Part shown: positions 1-12,478 of the stretch, in pieces
Numbering within the stretch: the stretch's first letter is position 1
Layout: every line of letters starts with the position of its first letter
Assembly (NCBI RefSeq): GCF_037893015.1
Contig: NC_133659.1
Location: 16,602,746-16,666,745 of the forward strand
DNA: 64,000 bases
Reading direction: 5' to 3'
Source: Macrotis lagotis
Taxonomy: Eukaryota > Chordata > Mammalia > Peramelemorphia > Peramelidae
Translations under genes and position numbers: made by a program
The notes under the pieces: model-generated
The model's input: only the letters and a program-made list of their open reading frames with translations
What the model was told of the DNA's origin: nothing
The model's database searches: none

Positions 1-282
1 TGTCCAAAGTTACATGAGTAGGAAGCACCAGAAGTGAGATTTGAACCCAGGCCCCCTGATTATGGTACCAAGATCATTTCTATCATACTGTACATATCCA
101 ATAGATATCATATTAATGAATCCTATTTCTATATCAAATTTAAGTTTAGAAAACATTTTCCTCACAAAAACGCTGTTTAGATCAAGTATATCCTTGGTTC
201 ATTGAAAGAAAATAATGTCTCAGGAAGCTTCAATGGCTTCTAAACCAATCTTATATTATAGAGTATCTCAGAAGGTTTTTAA

Positions 283-437
283 GGGGCAGCTAAGTGGCAC
301 AGTGGATAGAGCACCAGCCCTGGAGTCAGGAGGACCTGAGTTCAAATCTGGCCTCAGACACTTAATAATTGCCTAGCTCTGTGACCTTGGGCAAGTTACT
401 TAATCCTATTGCCTTAGATAAATAAAAATAAATTTTA
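283..437 (+). repeat. tRNA-derived marsupial SINE with MIR-like core
   Basis: The family seen throughout the window: a GGGGCAGCTAGGTGGC head with tRNA-like A box, B box GAGTTCAAATC, core CTAGCTGTGTGACCTTGGGC, and an A-rich tail typical of L1 mobilisation. Here flanked by AAGGTTTTT target duplications (272-280, 438-446). Confidence 0.9.
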
Positions 438-446
438 AAGGTTTTT

Positions 447-583
447 TACATTGTGGGTTTTTGGGGGCAAAGTTAAGTGACTTGACCAGGGTCACACAGT
501 CAAGTGACTAAGGTCAAATTTGAACCCAGGTCCTTCTAACTCCAGGATCAGCACTCTATCTCCTGTGCCACCTAGTTGCCCAG
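447..583 (-). repeat. tRNA-SINE
   Basis: Diverged copy lying tail to tail with the preceding SINE, forming an inverted pair. Confidence 0.85.
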
Positions 584-1417
584 CTATTATGTTTTAATAA
601 CTTAGAACTACAGTATTTCTTAAACTCATACAATATTCAAGTCATGCTGAGGATACTCAGATCAAAATTCCCTAACCTCAAGGAGCTTCCATTCTCCTAT
701 TGGAATGGTACATTAAAACACATAAATTATAATCTAAGCAAGGAGGAAAGAATGCTGACCAGCAAGTAGCCAAGGCTTCCTCCAGAATGGTGGTAACTCT
801 CAGGGTCTAACTATTTTTATAATAAAACCAAGATATTTTAATTTCTAATATAATAGGTATTGCTAGATTCAACCCAAATAAACAAAAGTTTTATTTTTAA
901 GTAATCCTGAGACCCCAAATTTTAAGGATAGATGCACTAATAAGTACATTGAGGAAAGCTAGGGACTTCAAGAGGCAAGGGTAAAGAGAAAGTACATTCC
1001 AGGCAAGAAGAGACAGTCTGGGTAAACCCTTGGGGTTCAAGCTCACATCTCTCTCCTAACTTCCAGTCTGGGGGCTTTTTCCACTACACTCTCAATATTC
1101 CCCACATGATGACGGGCAACAAGATCCTGGAGATAGATGGTGAAGATGGATTCAGCAGAAACTGCTGAATCTCATTCATCTCCTTATTCCTTATTCCAAT
1201 CCCTTCCCTACTAAGAACAGAAAGCTTTATTCTCAGACTGATGCAAAGGAGCATCCTTGGGAAAGCTACTCCCTTCATAAACCTCTTCTAAAATAAGGGC
1301 AGTGGTTTATCTTTGTGATTCCAAGAGTCACCCCACTCTTTGGTCTGTAACCAATAAAGAAAGATCATTGGGATGCCAAAACCAAATACGATGAAGTTGG
1401 GCAAACATGCCCAGTCT

Positions 1418-1562
1418 ATTTTTCTTTGCAAGGCAATGGGGTTAAGGGACTTGTCTAAGATCACACAGCTAAGTAATTATTACATGTTTGAGACTGGATT
1501 TGAACTCAGATCCTCCTGATTCCAGGACTTTCGCTCTATCCACTGTGCCACCTAGAGGCCCC
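1418..1562 (-). repeat. tRNA-SINE
   Basis: Full-length, moderately diverged; ends CCACCTAGAGGCCCC. Confidence 0.88.
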
Positions 1563-2840
1563 TCAGACATGTGTCTTAAACAGACATGGGGGAGAGGTGA
1601 TCAAAGCAAGGAATTCAATAAAATAAAACCTTGAGGACAAAACTTCTTTCATTTCTGTCTTTGTATTCCCAATCCAGGTGTGCAGTGCTTTGCTCACAGG
1701 TTACAATGAACAAATGTTGAACAATGGAAGGAGTTGGGAAGACTTGAGTTCATCCAGCCTCAGATCTGTGCTACCTAGATGAACCTGGGCAAGCCACTTA
1801 ACCTCTATCTGCCTCAATTTCCTCCACTATAATAACACCACCTACTTCATGGGTTGTATTGAAGAACCAATTAGGCAATATTTGTGAAAGCATTAGCACA
1901 TTGACTGGCATTTAGTAAATGGGGAAATCCCCTTATTCCCTTATCTTATAGAAGCTTCCAAGCTCCAAGGACAGATTGAATCTGCCATTGACAGAGGGCT
2001 GTCCTCGGAGTCAATGGACCTTCCCTTGAATTCTAGATCTTCCATTTGCTCCCTGAGTCAATCAGTCAGTCAGGGACTGTGCTAAACACTAAGGACACAA
2101 TATTTTTTAAAAAGACCCAACCCTACCTTCAAGGAGCTTATAATTTTTTGAAAGAAAATAATATGAAAATTTGTAGAAAAAGAAATGAACAACCTACCTC
2201 CTGCCCCAAAACAAACCCAATCTAATAGAGGAAGAGAGGACACAAAAAGAAACTAAAAGGGGGGGGGGTTTACCCAACATGGGGGGAATAGTGGAGAAGA
2301 TGGTCAGAAATGTCTCAGAATAGTGCAGCCAGGTGAGAAATGAGATGTCTGAGCTGAGCTCCATCCTTATATGGAGATTTTAGAATCCCTGGGTTCACCC
2401 TCTAATAAACCAAGGGAGAGAGATGAAATAGTGCCCAAATGCGTGGGATCTTGAAGGCTGATTGATGTTTCTCTAATAATGAACTTTCATGGCGGTCATT
2501 TGTGGGACTATGAACAAGTCATTGAACCTCTCTGGGCTCTACTTTTTTCCTCTTATGTAAAATAATACAAGCTGTTCTGTAAAATCCTTTCCAACTGTAA
2601 ATCCATGACTCTAATATGTCCCAATTCAACCACAGATGAACAAAAGTTGACTGCATAGACATGGTCTAATTGCTTAAGCAACAGGAGGAAGATTTACATC
2701 CTTCCATCTTTCAGGGACCCATCAAGGGACCCATCTGTGACTCGGATGTTCTGGTTCTTATAGTGAAGTAGCTAAAAATGAGTGCTCACAGCAGGAGGCA
2801 ACATTTTGCTAGAATAGGAGATTCAAAATTGCTCTCATTC

Positions 2841-2982
2841 AGGACCAACTAGGTGGAGCACCGGCCCTGGAGTCAGGAAATCTTGAGTTCAAATCAGACC
2901 TCAGATATTTAATAATTACCTGTGTGACCTTGGGCAAGTCACTTAACCCCATTTGCCTTGCAAAATAAAAACAAAAAAAAAA
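2841..2982 (+). repeat. tRNA-SINE, A box deleted
   Basis: About 13 bp between AGGTGG and GCACCGG are missing, removing the A box. Confidence 0.85.
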
Positions 2983-4163
2983 TTCCTTTCATTCTCCTGA
3001 TATTTCAGTTCAATTGAACTGAAATTACACACCTACTATGTGCCAGACACAAAAATGAAAATTCTTCACAAACTTTCAAAATGGAGCAAAAAAAAAAAAA
3101 GAAAAAGAAAAAGAAGGGGCCACCAAACCCTGAATTGTAAAACAGAGCAGTGGGCTGGAATCTCCAAGAAATGTGAGAAGTTTAACTCTTCCAACCTCTT
3201 CCATTACAATGTGTGAACACAGAGCTGCCTGGGAAAATAAGATCTGTGCCTTTGTAAATGGACCGTGGGAAACCCACAAAGCCAATGGAATTAGACATTC
3301 ACGACTCAAAAAGCATTAAGTTTGGTATTTCTGAGAAATACAAATCAAAGCCCATTACACTTTTACAGTAAATACAAAAGGTAGAAACTTCCTTTAAGAT
3401 GAGCATTTCCAAACTAATTAAGACAAAGCTCTTACAGAATTAGAATATCTTGCTAGAATGGACAAAGGTTGGTTGGGATTCTCAGGATCAAAAGGAACTG
3501 GGCAATTTAGAGAGGGGAAAAAGAATATTAGCCAACAATCATCCTGTCAAATCTCCCCTGGCTTAAGCCCTTGACAAAATCCCTAATTTAATAGTTTTAA
3601 AAAAGTTTAAACCGAGACCTTTGATTTCTTCCATATTGGGAATGTCTGGTGTAATAAACTCCTTCAGTTGCTATAGGCTGTAAATATATTTATAAATTAA
3701 GAGTCTTCAGAGAGTTGCTTGGGGCAATCAGAGGGGAAATGAAGAGTCATTCAAAGAGTCAGTAGGTGTCTGAAGCTAGACTTGAACTCAGATCTTGGAT
3801 TTTGAGGCCAGACCTCTAGTCACTACAACAAATATAGTGCCTGTCATTCTGTTTCCAAAAATAAAAAAATCTAAGTTTCCTTCATGGGATCCCTAGTTAC
3901 AACAAAACAGTTTGGGAACAATTATCAAGGGTATAAGGAGGCATTTGTGGAAAGGCGTAAAGACCCATATATCAACATCAGAATCCAAATGACAATGTCT
4001 TTAAATCTTTATATGGTTCCATGAATGGTCAGAAGTCCATGGAATTCCTGCCACTGGTGACCAAATGAGAGCAGGGGAACTGATCAACATTTGGAATCTC
4101 AGAATTTGAAGAGAACCTGGAGGCCTTTTAGGCTAAGCCATACCCTCAAAAATATCCCAGATA

Positions 4164-4316
4164 GGGGCAGCTAGGTGATACAGTGGATAGAGCACCAGCC
4201 CTAGAGTCAGGAGGACCTGAGTTCAAAACCAACCCCAGACATTTAATAATTGCCTAGCTGTGTGACCTTGGGCTAGTCAATTAATCCCATTGCCTTACAT
4301 AAATAAAAAGTTTTTA
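4164..4316 (+). repeat. tRNA-SINE
   Basis: Imperfect target duplication AATATCCCAGA / AATGTCCCAGA. Confidence 0.9.
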
Positions 4317-4574
4317 ATGTCCCAGACAAAGGAATCATTGATCTTTTTTTTAGAAGCATCCAATGGCAAGGAGTATACCTCTTCCTAGGAGCCATTAGAT
4401 AACATACTAAACTGACACTGATTGATTTCTAGAAAAAACATTTAATCTCTCCTCAGTCTCAGTTTCCTCATCTAGAAAATGGGAATAGCATCTACCTCTC
4501 AGAGCTGTTGCGAGAAATGATGTAATGCGAGGAAACCACTTAACTATTATGATTTTTGTTGTAATGACTATAAA

Positions 4575-4583
4575 AATTATTAA

Positions 4584-4619
<36 letters not shown>

Positions 4620-4628
4620 CATTATCAT
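4575..4628 (+). repeat. (ATT)n microsatellite
   Basis: About 17 ATT triplets, with two ATC variants at the end. Confidence 0.95.
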
Positions 4629-4862
4629 TGTTGAGGTAAGCAATACCATTTGTGGGGACATAATTAGGAAATTTTCCTCACCATCTAACCCAAACCAAAG
4701 GCCCCTAGAAAGATAAGAATCACCAAAGTCATAGGGGAAATAAGGAACAGAGTCAGTATTCAAACCCCAGCCCTCTAAATGCAAATGTCATCCTTTGCTT
4801 CGTTTCGGTTTTGAAAATCTCCTCACCAGCTCCACATAATCAACAGTGAAAGAGAATCTGTT

Positions 4863-5019
4863 GGGGCAGCTAGGTGGCGCAGTGGATAGAGCACCAGCCC
4901 TGGACTCAGGAGTACCTAAGTTCAAATCCGGCCTCAGACACTTAATAATTGCCTAGCTGGATGACCTTGGGCAAGTCACTTAACCCCACTGCCTTTAAAT
5001 TTAAAAAAAATAAAAAATT
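4863..5019 (+). repeat. tRNA-SINE
   Basis: Full-length with an A-rich tail. Confidence 0.9.
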
Positions 5020-5876
5020 AGTCTGTGATTAAGCTGAAGGTGGTCCAAATTTGGGGGGAAAGTTAAACATTTGCTAAAAATACTAATCATTTCACATAAA
5101 AAAAACAAGGATCTTCAAAAGTAAGAAAAGTTAGAAAATGAAAAGAGAAAAAGAAGTTTTCCACAGTATTTTGACAAATTATATATATATTTGTATGTGT
5201 GTGTATTTGTGTGTGTATGTATGTCTATATACACACATATAGGTGCATTTATAGATACATTACACAAAAATTTAGATATAGTAATGTATGAACATATATA
5301 TGCTATTTGAACATACATGTGCCTACATCTACATGTGGCTTAACATTTTAAATATGTTAATGTTTTTTAATGCTTACTAATTGTAAAACATATAAGTAAA
5401 AAGAAAATATATAAGACCTTTAGAGAATTATAGAATTTAGAGAGGAAGGGATCTTGAAGTTTTCTATTCTTAGGGTTCTTAATTTGGGGTCCAAGAGCCT
5501 GTGGTTTTTTTTTTAATATGTTCTTTAATATAATTTAATATAATTTTTTAAATATGTAATTTAATATAATTCTTAACTGGTTTCCTTTATAATTCTATGT
5601 ATTTTCTTTTGGACATTTAAGAACATGATTCTATGATGGTCTCCATAGCTCTCCAAGACTGCCAAAGGGAGGAGTCTATAATACAGGCACTGTTAAGAAC
5701 CCCTGATCTGTAAGTTTTCAGATTTCCCAGAAAAGAAATCTGAAGAACAGAGGGGTTAAGGAATTGGGATGAGATCATATGGTGAGTTAATGGCAGAGTC
5801 AGGACTTGATTCTGAGCTATTGAAAATAGAAGGTAGAATACATTCTAATTCCCTGAAATGTGCAGCATGGACCTAC

Positions 5877-6017
5877 CTAATGTCTGTGCCATCAGCTTAG
5901 GTTTATCTTCATCCTTCAAATGATCTGCCATCTTTTGCTCCATTTCATCTTCATCATCTAAAGTCGTTTCAGTCTCCACAGCTCCAGTTAAAAATAAGGT
6001 TGGTGTTTTGTGTGGTG
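5877..6017 (-). CDS. PATJ: PATJ coding exon 11 (acidic linker, residues 468-514)
   Basis: Encodes PHKTPTLFLTGAVETETTLD, then DEDEMEQKMADHLKDEDKPK, LMAQTL plus one base. Matches human LFLTGAVETETNVDGEDEE and the charged stretch before PDZ4. Acceptor TTCTGTGATTTTTGTAG|CACCAC; donor ACATTAG|GTAGGT. This is the last PATJ exon I can find; the next (leading to SRWENLLGPDYE in human) must lie beyond base 1. Confidence 0.93.
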
Positions 6018-6124
6018 CTACAAAAATCACAGAATAGCAAATTACCCTCATAAAATCACCAGTAGTAGTTTATGTGTAATAGGATTTGAGCTAGAAGGAC
6101 CTTAGGGATTAACTAGTCAAATAC

Positions 6125-6435
6125 TCAGTGAGGTGGCACAGTGGATAGAGCACTAGCCTTGGAGTCAGGAAGATAGGAGTTCAAATCCAGGCTCAGATAT
6201 TTACTTAGCTATGTGACATTGGGTAAGTCACTGAACCCTCATTGCTTTGAATCCAGGGCCATCTCCAGTCATCCTGATCCATATCTGGCCACTGGACCAA
6301 GATGGCTCTGAGGGAGAAAGTGAGGCTGGGGACTTAGCACAGCCCCCCTCACTCAAATCGATTCACGTGCTTGTCGTGGCAACACCTCCCTGTTGTCATG
6401 GTTTTCTTTGAGAATGAAGGACAAACATTATAATT
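6125..6435 (+). repeat. Long SINE variant (about 300 bp)
   Basis: A tRNA-type head and core followed by an extra 180 bp ending CTTTGAGAATGAAGGACAAAC. This longer family recurs at 27745, 37408, 51570 and 55107; I do not assign a Repbase name. Confidence 0.8.
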
Positions 6436-6497
6436 TTTACTCATTTTATAAAGAAAGAAACCAAAGACTAATAGAGCAGGTGGTCAGGACTCATATT

Positions 6498-6645
6498 TTT
6501 TTTTTTAGGTGAGGCAATGGGGGCAAGTGGCTTGCCCAAGGCCACACAGTTAGGTCATTATGAAGTGTCTGAGGCCAGATTGGAACTCGGGTCCTCCTGA
6601 CTCTGGGTACAGTGCTCTATCCACTGCGCCACCTCGCCGCCCCAA
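6498..6645 (-). repeat. tRNA-SINE
   Basis: Target duplication GACTCATATT at 6488-6497 and 6646-6655. Confidence 0.92.
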
Positions 6646-6674
6646 GACTCATATTCTTGAAGCGACTGATTCCG

Positions 6675-6733
6675 AGGGCAGTTAGGTGGCAGAGTAGATA
6701 GAGCATTGGCCCTTGAATCAAGAGGGACGGGAT
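6675..6733 (+). repeat. tRNA-SINE, 5' fragment
   Basis: Only the head up to the B box remains. Confidence 0.75.
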
Positions 6734-8463
6734 TATAGTTTGTGGGATCATAGAATCAGAACTGGAAAGGACCTTGACCCGACAGGCTCAGTTTAAAATG
6801 AGAAAAGAGAGGGAAATGCCAAGTCAGTTTGAACTAGATCTTGAGCCAGGAAGATCCTTCATGGAAGAAACTAGAAGTGGGAATGGGATTTTGTGAAAAT
6901 CATCAAATTTTAAAACTGACAATTTTTAAAGACAGACTGTGGGATTTTCATCAAAATGACAGAAACGTTGCCCCTTGGTTACTTTGCCAAGTGTTCTCTC
7001 CACTGGATGAGAAGGGATTGTCCTTGTTTATGTCTTTGTATCTCCATCTAGTGCAGAATGAATGAGTCTCACAATCATATGAGGCACATAGTGAATTATT
7101 AGTGGTCCCATTTTACAGAGGAGGAAGTTGAGGATCAGAAAACGGTCTAGTGACTTGCCCAGGATCATACAAGTTTTTAGAGTTGGAGGGGTTATTCAAA
7201 GTCAGAGCTTCCTGACTCCAAGTCCAAGTCCACCATTCATCATTCCCCTCTCCACACAATCTTAAAATGCACCTCTGCCCAATCCAAGATTCCTCCTGTG
7301 CACAAAGCTGACATATTCTACCATGGACAGCAAAATCGAGCCAAGTACCCCATATCAACTGTTACAACCATTAGAGTTAACATAAATATTGACTTAAACT
7401 TCTCTAAACCCAATATTGCATTTTTATAACTATTACTCTTGAAGAATCTTGGCGGTTTTAAATGTTGAGTATAAAATGAAGTTGACGGGTCATCCATTTT
7501 TAACAGCAAAATTACTTTCATGGTAAATTGTAGGCTTCAATTTAAATAAAGATCACTATCAGCTGATGGAAAAGGTTTCCAGGTTTAACTTCTCGCAGCA
7601 GGCTGCCTTCCTGGAGAAAATCAACTTTTTTCCTCCCAGATAAATTCTCCTGCAACACTACTAGATTCTAAACAGCTTGCTCAAAGCATCACTGCCATAA
7701 TGAAAGAAATTTCCTTAGGTTTTCAATCTCTGCTCATATACACATTTTGAGGTCAATACATTTAAGAAATGAAAGAGGTATAAATTTATAGCCAACATTT
7801 AGGATCACAGAAGTCCTGCCAGGGAAAAGCAGGAATGAAGACATCAGGCACTCTCTTTTCTGATATATCTTTTCTTACAACATTAGAAAGTCAATCAGAA
7901 GATTAAATTCATGGGGAGTTTTAGAATAAAATGTAGCTTTCAAAGTAATATGAAACTTGAGGTTTATCAAGTGCCAAGACCCTAAGATGAAAGGTGCCAC
8001 CACTTTATTATTCAAATGTGAATAATAGACATATTTTGGAAAGGACAAGCTGCTTAGAGAAGTGATTCTCATTTCCATCTGGAGGAGTAAGAATTGGCAT
8101 TGCCCATGTGTCAGAGATCTAATGTCTTCCCACTCAGAAATGGCGCATAATCAGAATAGGTAGTTCAAGGTCAACAAATTGCAAACATTCCGGTTGCTCA
8201 TTGGTCTGAAGATATCCAGGGCTCATAGATTCTCAGCATCTCCCTCATTCAACTTTTTTTTCCCCTAAATGAGTAAATTGAGGTCCAGAAATTGGGTAGG
8301 ACTTGTTATACAGTCACAATGTTTAAATTATAATGGATTTGCTCATTACCAAATTTCATAAAACAAGACCATTTGGAGGGAGGAAATGCCAGGAAAATCC
8401 AACAACCATGACCCCACTTGAACTGTAAGTTTTGTGGAAAGGGGAAACATGAGCAAGCTTTAC

Positions 8464-8605
8464 CTTCATCTAAAGATCTCTCAAGAGGGAAAGGTGAGGA
8501 AGAGGCCTTCATGCGCACTAGAGTCAGGTGCACCGTATCTCCTGCCTTGCGCAACACCTCAATAACTTCCTGATTGGCAAAACCCTGGATATCTATTCCA
8601 TCCAC
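8464..8605 (-). CDS. PATJ: PATJ coding exon 10 (PDZ3, end, and linker, residues 421-467)
   Basis: Encodes [37 protein letters not shown], then [10 protein letters not shown] plus one base. [10 protein letters not shown] is helix B, beginning with Asn; VHLTLVR is the last strand of PDZ3. Acceptor TTCCTTCCATAG|GTGGAT; donor GATGAAG|GTAAAG. The upstream intron DNA (8610-8800) is a purine-rich run, which as pyrimidines on the coding strand feeds the acceptor. Confidence 0.94.
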
Positions 8606-8609
8606 CTAT

Positions 8610-8800
8610 GGAAGGAAGGAATAAAGGGGGAGAGGGGAAAAAGGAAAGAAGATGGAGAGAGGGAAGAAGAAGGGGAGGGAAGGAGAGAGGGAATGGAGAA
8701 GAAGAAGGAAAAATAAAAGAGAAGAAGGTCGTTAGGGAAAAAGGAAGAAAGGAGACAGAAGGAAAGAGAGGGAGGAAGAGAAAATAAGGAATTAAGTTCC
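8610..8800 (+). repeat. Purine-rich (GGAA/GGAGA) tract
   Basis: About 190 bp almost free of pyrimidines on this strand, next to the PATJ exon 10 acceptor. Confidence 0.85.
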
Positions 8801-8944
8801 TGCAAATAAGTCAGGGATTCAATTAAACATTTGACAAATATTATTTCAGTTGATCCTCACAACAACTCTGGGACATAGATGCTATTCAGAAAGTTCCATT
8901 AAGGAATAAGGTTTTGAATGATTAATATGGAAACATGTTAAACA

Positions 8945-9110
8945 CAATTGGCCAGGTACAATCTATATTTGATTACTTGCTGCCATGGAGAGGGGGTAAG
9001 GGAAGGGACATTGATTAGAAAAATTTTGGAACTCAAAAGCTTACAAAAAGATAACTGTTCTTTGCATGTAACTGGAAAAAAATAAAATAAAATTTGAAAA
9101 AATAAAAAGG
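8945..9110 (+). repeat. L1 3' end
   Basis: GGGAAGGGACATTGATTAGA-type 3'UTR and AATAAAATAAAATTTG tail, like other L1 tails here. Confidence 0.65.
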
Positions 9111-9828
9111 TATAAGGTGTTGAGCAGCCTTAGATTCTGCAGGTATAATTCCATTGAAATGAGGTCTAGGTTCTCTTTCTAGTTCTCCCAAGAATAGTTA
9201 GGAGAAAGAGGCAATTTAGTTTGCACAAAAGGAATGTATATCACACAAAAGGAATTCCCTGGTTGCAGGCCGGGAGTCATATTGGAATAAGCTGAGAACC
9301 TTGTTCCCCCAAAGTAACCAAAGTCTCTGACTGCCAGCTTTTATAGACTCTTAAGAAGTCATCTAACCATCTCTCCATCTATTTCTAAATAGAAATACAA
9401 TTTAATCATGGAAGATAATAAATCTGATTGATTAAAAAAATTCCTGCAAAGGAGCTCTTTTCATCTTCCTTAATTATTCCTTTATGGCCCAAGTTCCCAT
9501 TGCAATAATGTAAACCCCTCACTGAAGACTTTGGGATCTACCAAATTTATTGAACCTCCCACCAATCTCCTCCAAGTTAAGCAAAAATAAAGGAATTAGT
9601 TTTTCTTCAAAAGATTTCCCCCCTGCCATACACTTAGGGGGAAGTTTCCTACATCTTTTCCTATAGAAATCTGGTCTCCAAGAGCTTTTCAGTTAGATGA
9701 ACTCAAAGAATCAGAATACCCAGCCCACTTCCCCTTTCCAATCTTAAAAAGTTATCCCCACAGAGGTATAATTAAAAGAATTTTTAAAATAATTTCATCC
9801 TATTCCCAAATTAACCCTGGTTACTTAC

Positions 9829-9920
9829 AGCAATTATTCTGTCATGAGCGTGAATTTGGCCATTATGATCTGCGGCACTGCCCGGTATTATATTTTTCAC
9901 ATAAATCCCTGAAACATCCC
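9829..9920 (-). CDS. PATJ: PATJ coding exon 9 (PDZ3, middle, residues 390-420)
   Basis: A 92-nt exon completing a Gly codon, then [20 protein letters not shown] and [10 protein letters not shown]. Matches human [20 protein letters not shown] closely. Acceptor TGTGCCCATTCAG|GGGATG; donor ATTGCT|GTAAGT. PDZ3 is spread over three exons, unlike PDZ1 and PDZ2, which use two. Confidence 0.94.
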
Positions 9921-10708
9921 CTGAATGGGCACAAGTGAAATAAAAAAGAAAGAAATCACAAATTATCACTTGATTGGCAAATATTTTTCTCTGGGGCATG
10001 AAAATTGAGGTGAAGAGCTGACAATGAAATCTACACCCAAATTGACAGTCAGTGGGCTGGTCTGATTTACTTCTGTGCGACAATGGAAGATTCCAATTGG
10101 GTTTTGGAAGTGAGAATAATTTGAAAACAAAAGAAAATACAAGCAATTAAAAAGCATGTTTCAAAGGAGAATTAGCTGCACTGCCAAATAAATCAGTTTG
10201 ATTTCTGGGGATGGATGGCTGGTTACAATCTGCCAGTTATCAGTGTGATAATCAGAATGAACTAGATCATTTTGGGTTAGACTGAAGAGAGAGATCCAGC
10301 TTCCAAACTCTTCATTCAAATGAAACCGATTTTTCCTAAGGTACCAATGACCTCTTTATTGTCAAAGCTAATGATCCTTTGTCGGGTTTGATTCTCCTTG
10401 ACTTTTTGCAATCTGAACTGTTTGACTACTCTTGCCTTCAAGGTATTTTTCTCTCTAAATTTTTACGGCACCAGTCGTTCTAGAGTCTCCTCCCTCATAT
10501 ATGATCATTCCTTTTTAGTATTTTCTGCTAGATCATCATTCATATCATACCTCTACTTGCAGGTAAATCTCATGGTCCTCCCAGATTCTTTTCTCTAAAC
10601 TCTCTCACTTGATGGCTTCATCGGGTCCCAATTATTCATCTCTCTGCAGATGATTGACAAATTTATATCCAACCCTAGCCTCTCTCCTAAGCACTGTTCA
10701 TAAATCTG

Positions 10709-10884
10709 AAGCAGCTAGGCAGCAGAGTGGATAGAATCAGGAACCTGGAGCTAAGAAGATCTGTGTTCAAATTCAACCTCAGGCACTAACTAGATGTGTG
10801 ACCCTGGGCAAGTCATTTAATGTCAATCTGTCAAATGGGGGATAACTACAGTACCTATCTCGTTGAGTTTTTATAAGAATCAAA
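10709..10884 (+). repeat. Old SINE with MIR-like 3' part
   Basis: Diverged head AAGCAGCTAGGCAGC, then TGTGTGACCCTGGGCAAGTC and a MIR-like AAATGGGGGATAACTACAG. Confidence 0.7.
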
Positions 10885-10890
10885 CTTGTA

Positions 10891-11043
10891 TGGGGCAGCT
10901 AGGTGGCACAGTAGATACAGCACCAGCCCTGAAGTCAGGAGGACATGAGTTCAAATCCGGCCTCAGACACTTAATAATGACCTAGCTGTGTGGCCTTGGG
11001 CAAGTCACTTAACCCCATTGCCTTGCAAAAATCTTAAAAAAAA
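10891..11043 (+). repeat. tRNA-SINE
   Basis: Target duplication AATCAAACTTGTA / AATCAAATTTGTA (10878-10890, 11044-11056). Confidence 0.93.
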
Positions 11044-12478
11044 AATCAAATTTGTAAACCAATCTGCACCCCTTAGAGTTCTGCATAAAGTCCAGTTAAT
11101 TAGCACTGGTGCCAGTAGAGTTAGTTGTAGCAGTCACATACCAAATTGCTCTTAGGCATTGCAACTAGAACTTCCTGAAGGCACCTCATCTTCACTATGT
11201 TCAAATTAGAACAAATTATTTTTCCTCAAAACCCAACCCCCTTCTTCTGATGTTTTCTGGTTGAAAAGAAAATACCATCCTCCTTTCTTATCTCCCTAGT
11301 TCACAGCTTAGACTCTTCTCTTTCACTCACCTCCCATCTGTAATCAATCACCAAGTTCTGTCATTCACTCCCACATATCTCTAGCATCCTTTCCCTTCTC
11401 CTCACCTGACCACTACAAGCTCAGGTGCTTATCTTCACTTACTGTCTCACTGGTGTCCCTGCCTCAAGTTCCTTTAACTGTCTAACCCATCATATTGCAA
11501 GTCATAGCATCATTTTCCTGATGTCATGGCCCTCTTTGGAAATGAAGAAAAAAAATAGCAACCCATTATCTACCTAGCCATTAAAGTGATTTTCCTAAAA
11601 GCCTGGTCTGGAAAATATCATTCTCATATTTAATAAATTTTGATGATCCCCTATGACCTCGCTCATTTAGTTTTTAATGCCCTTCCCAAAATGGCTCCAG
11701 CCAATTCTGCCAGACATATACCATATCACTCTTCTTTTTGCACTCCATAGTCCAACCAAATACATCTGAAAACTTAGACAAAGCACTCCATCTCTTGTCC
11801 CAATGCCTTTATATTAACCCATCCGAAGAACTCTTCCCCTTAGTCTCATGGAATCCCTCATTTTCATGGCATTCAAAAACCACCAGACATCTGGCCTGAT
11901 CCTTCTAAGTGGAAACATTCCAAAGAATTAGCTTGGATATATTTTGAATATACTTCTGTATTTACATTCTGTCTCTTCCAATAAAATATAAGCACTGTAA
12001 GGGCAGGAACAATTCCCTTTCTGTCTTTGTATCACCCAACAGTGATTTCAATTCCACTTTATATTAATATTGCTCTTCCTATGCATCTGCCCTCTGGGGT
12101 CCAGCAGCGCAAGGTTGACACTTTTTCTATATGACAGCCTCTTGAATTCTTGAGAATGGATACTCTATTCCCACTTAAATCATGGGGAAAAAGAAAAGAA
12201 TATGGAGAAGCAACCTGAACAAGTCAGATTGTCTGTCCCAATGCAAGCAGCATGCAGGTTAACTAGCAAGAGGAATGCCAACGTGAACCTCTTCTAAAGC
12301 TATTGGGGCAAGGGACCAGTCACAGGTCATAAAACTATTCCAGAAGCAACTTTATGAGATTCTGTTTCAGTATTTTTGAGGTCATCTTATGGGAGAGTAT
12401 TGGCTGGGATACATCTGTTATTTTTAAAAGGCATTCCAAAGAGGGATATATGCATTTAAAAAAAAAATTAGTATATGG

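Larger units (their letters stand above)
1..5876. other. PATJ intron after coding exon 11 (incomplete)
   Basis: Holds SINEs listed separately, MIR-like old SINE remnants (about 1745-1890, 2480-2610 and 4420-4545 plus; 5690-5830 minus), an ATT repeat and TG/TA-rich low-complexity DNA at 5175-5330. I searched the minus strand for the next PATJ exon and saw none. The rest is unassigned AT-rich intron. Confidence 0.6.
6018..8463. other. PATJ intron between coding exons 10 and 11
   Basis: Contains SINE copies at 6125-6733, a MIR-like fragment (7095-7225, minus) and about 1.2 kb (7230-8460) of AT-rich sequence in which I recognise nothing. Confidence 0.6.
8606..9828. other. PATJ intron between coding exons 9 and 10
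   Basis: A purine-rich tract (8610-8800), a MIR-like stretch (about 8820-8890), an L1 3' tail (8945-9110), then about 690 bp (9115-9800) of single-copy-looking DNA that I cannot assign. Confidence 0.6.
10330..12045 (+). repeat. L2 LINE: RT-end of ORF2 to 3' end
   Basis: CAATGACCTCTTTATTGTCA, the CATGGTCCTCCCAGATTCTT region, CAGATGATTGACAAATTTAT, GAACAAATTATTTTTCCTC and the GTAAGGGCAGGAACAATTCC 3' end follow the L2 order. Interrupted by SINEs at 10709-11043 and about 11500-11565. Old and degraded. Confidence 0.7.

Noticed and set aside
4407-4784. 125-codon minus-strand frame with a poly-Ile run
   Set aside because: Translation of the ATT microsatellite and flanks.
1-5876. Further PATJ exon before base 1
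   Set aside because: I looked on the minus strand for the residues following exon 11 in human (SRWENLLGPDYE and the PDZ4 start) and found nothing similar.
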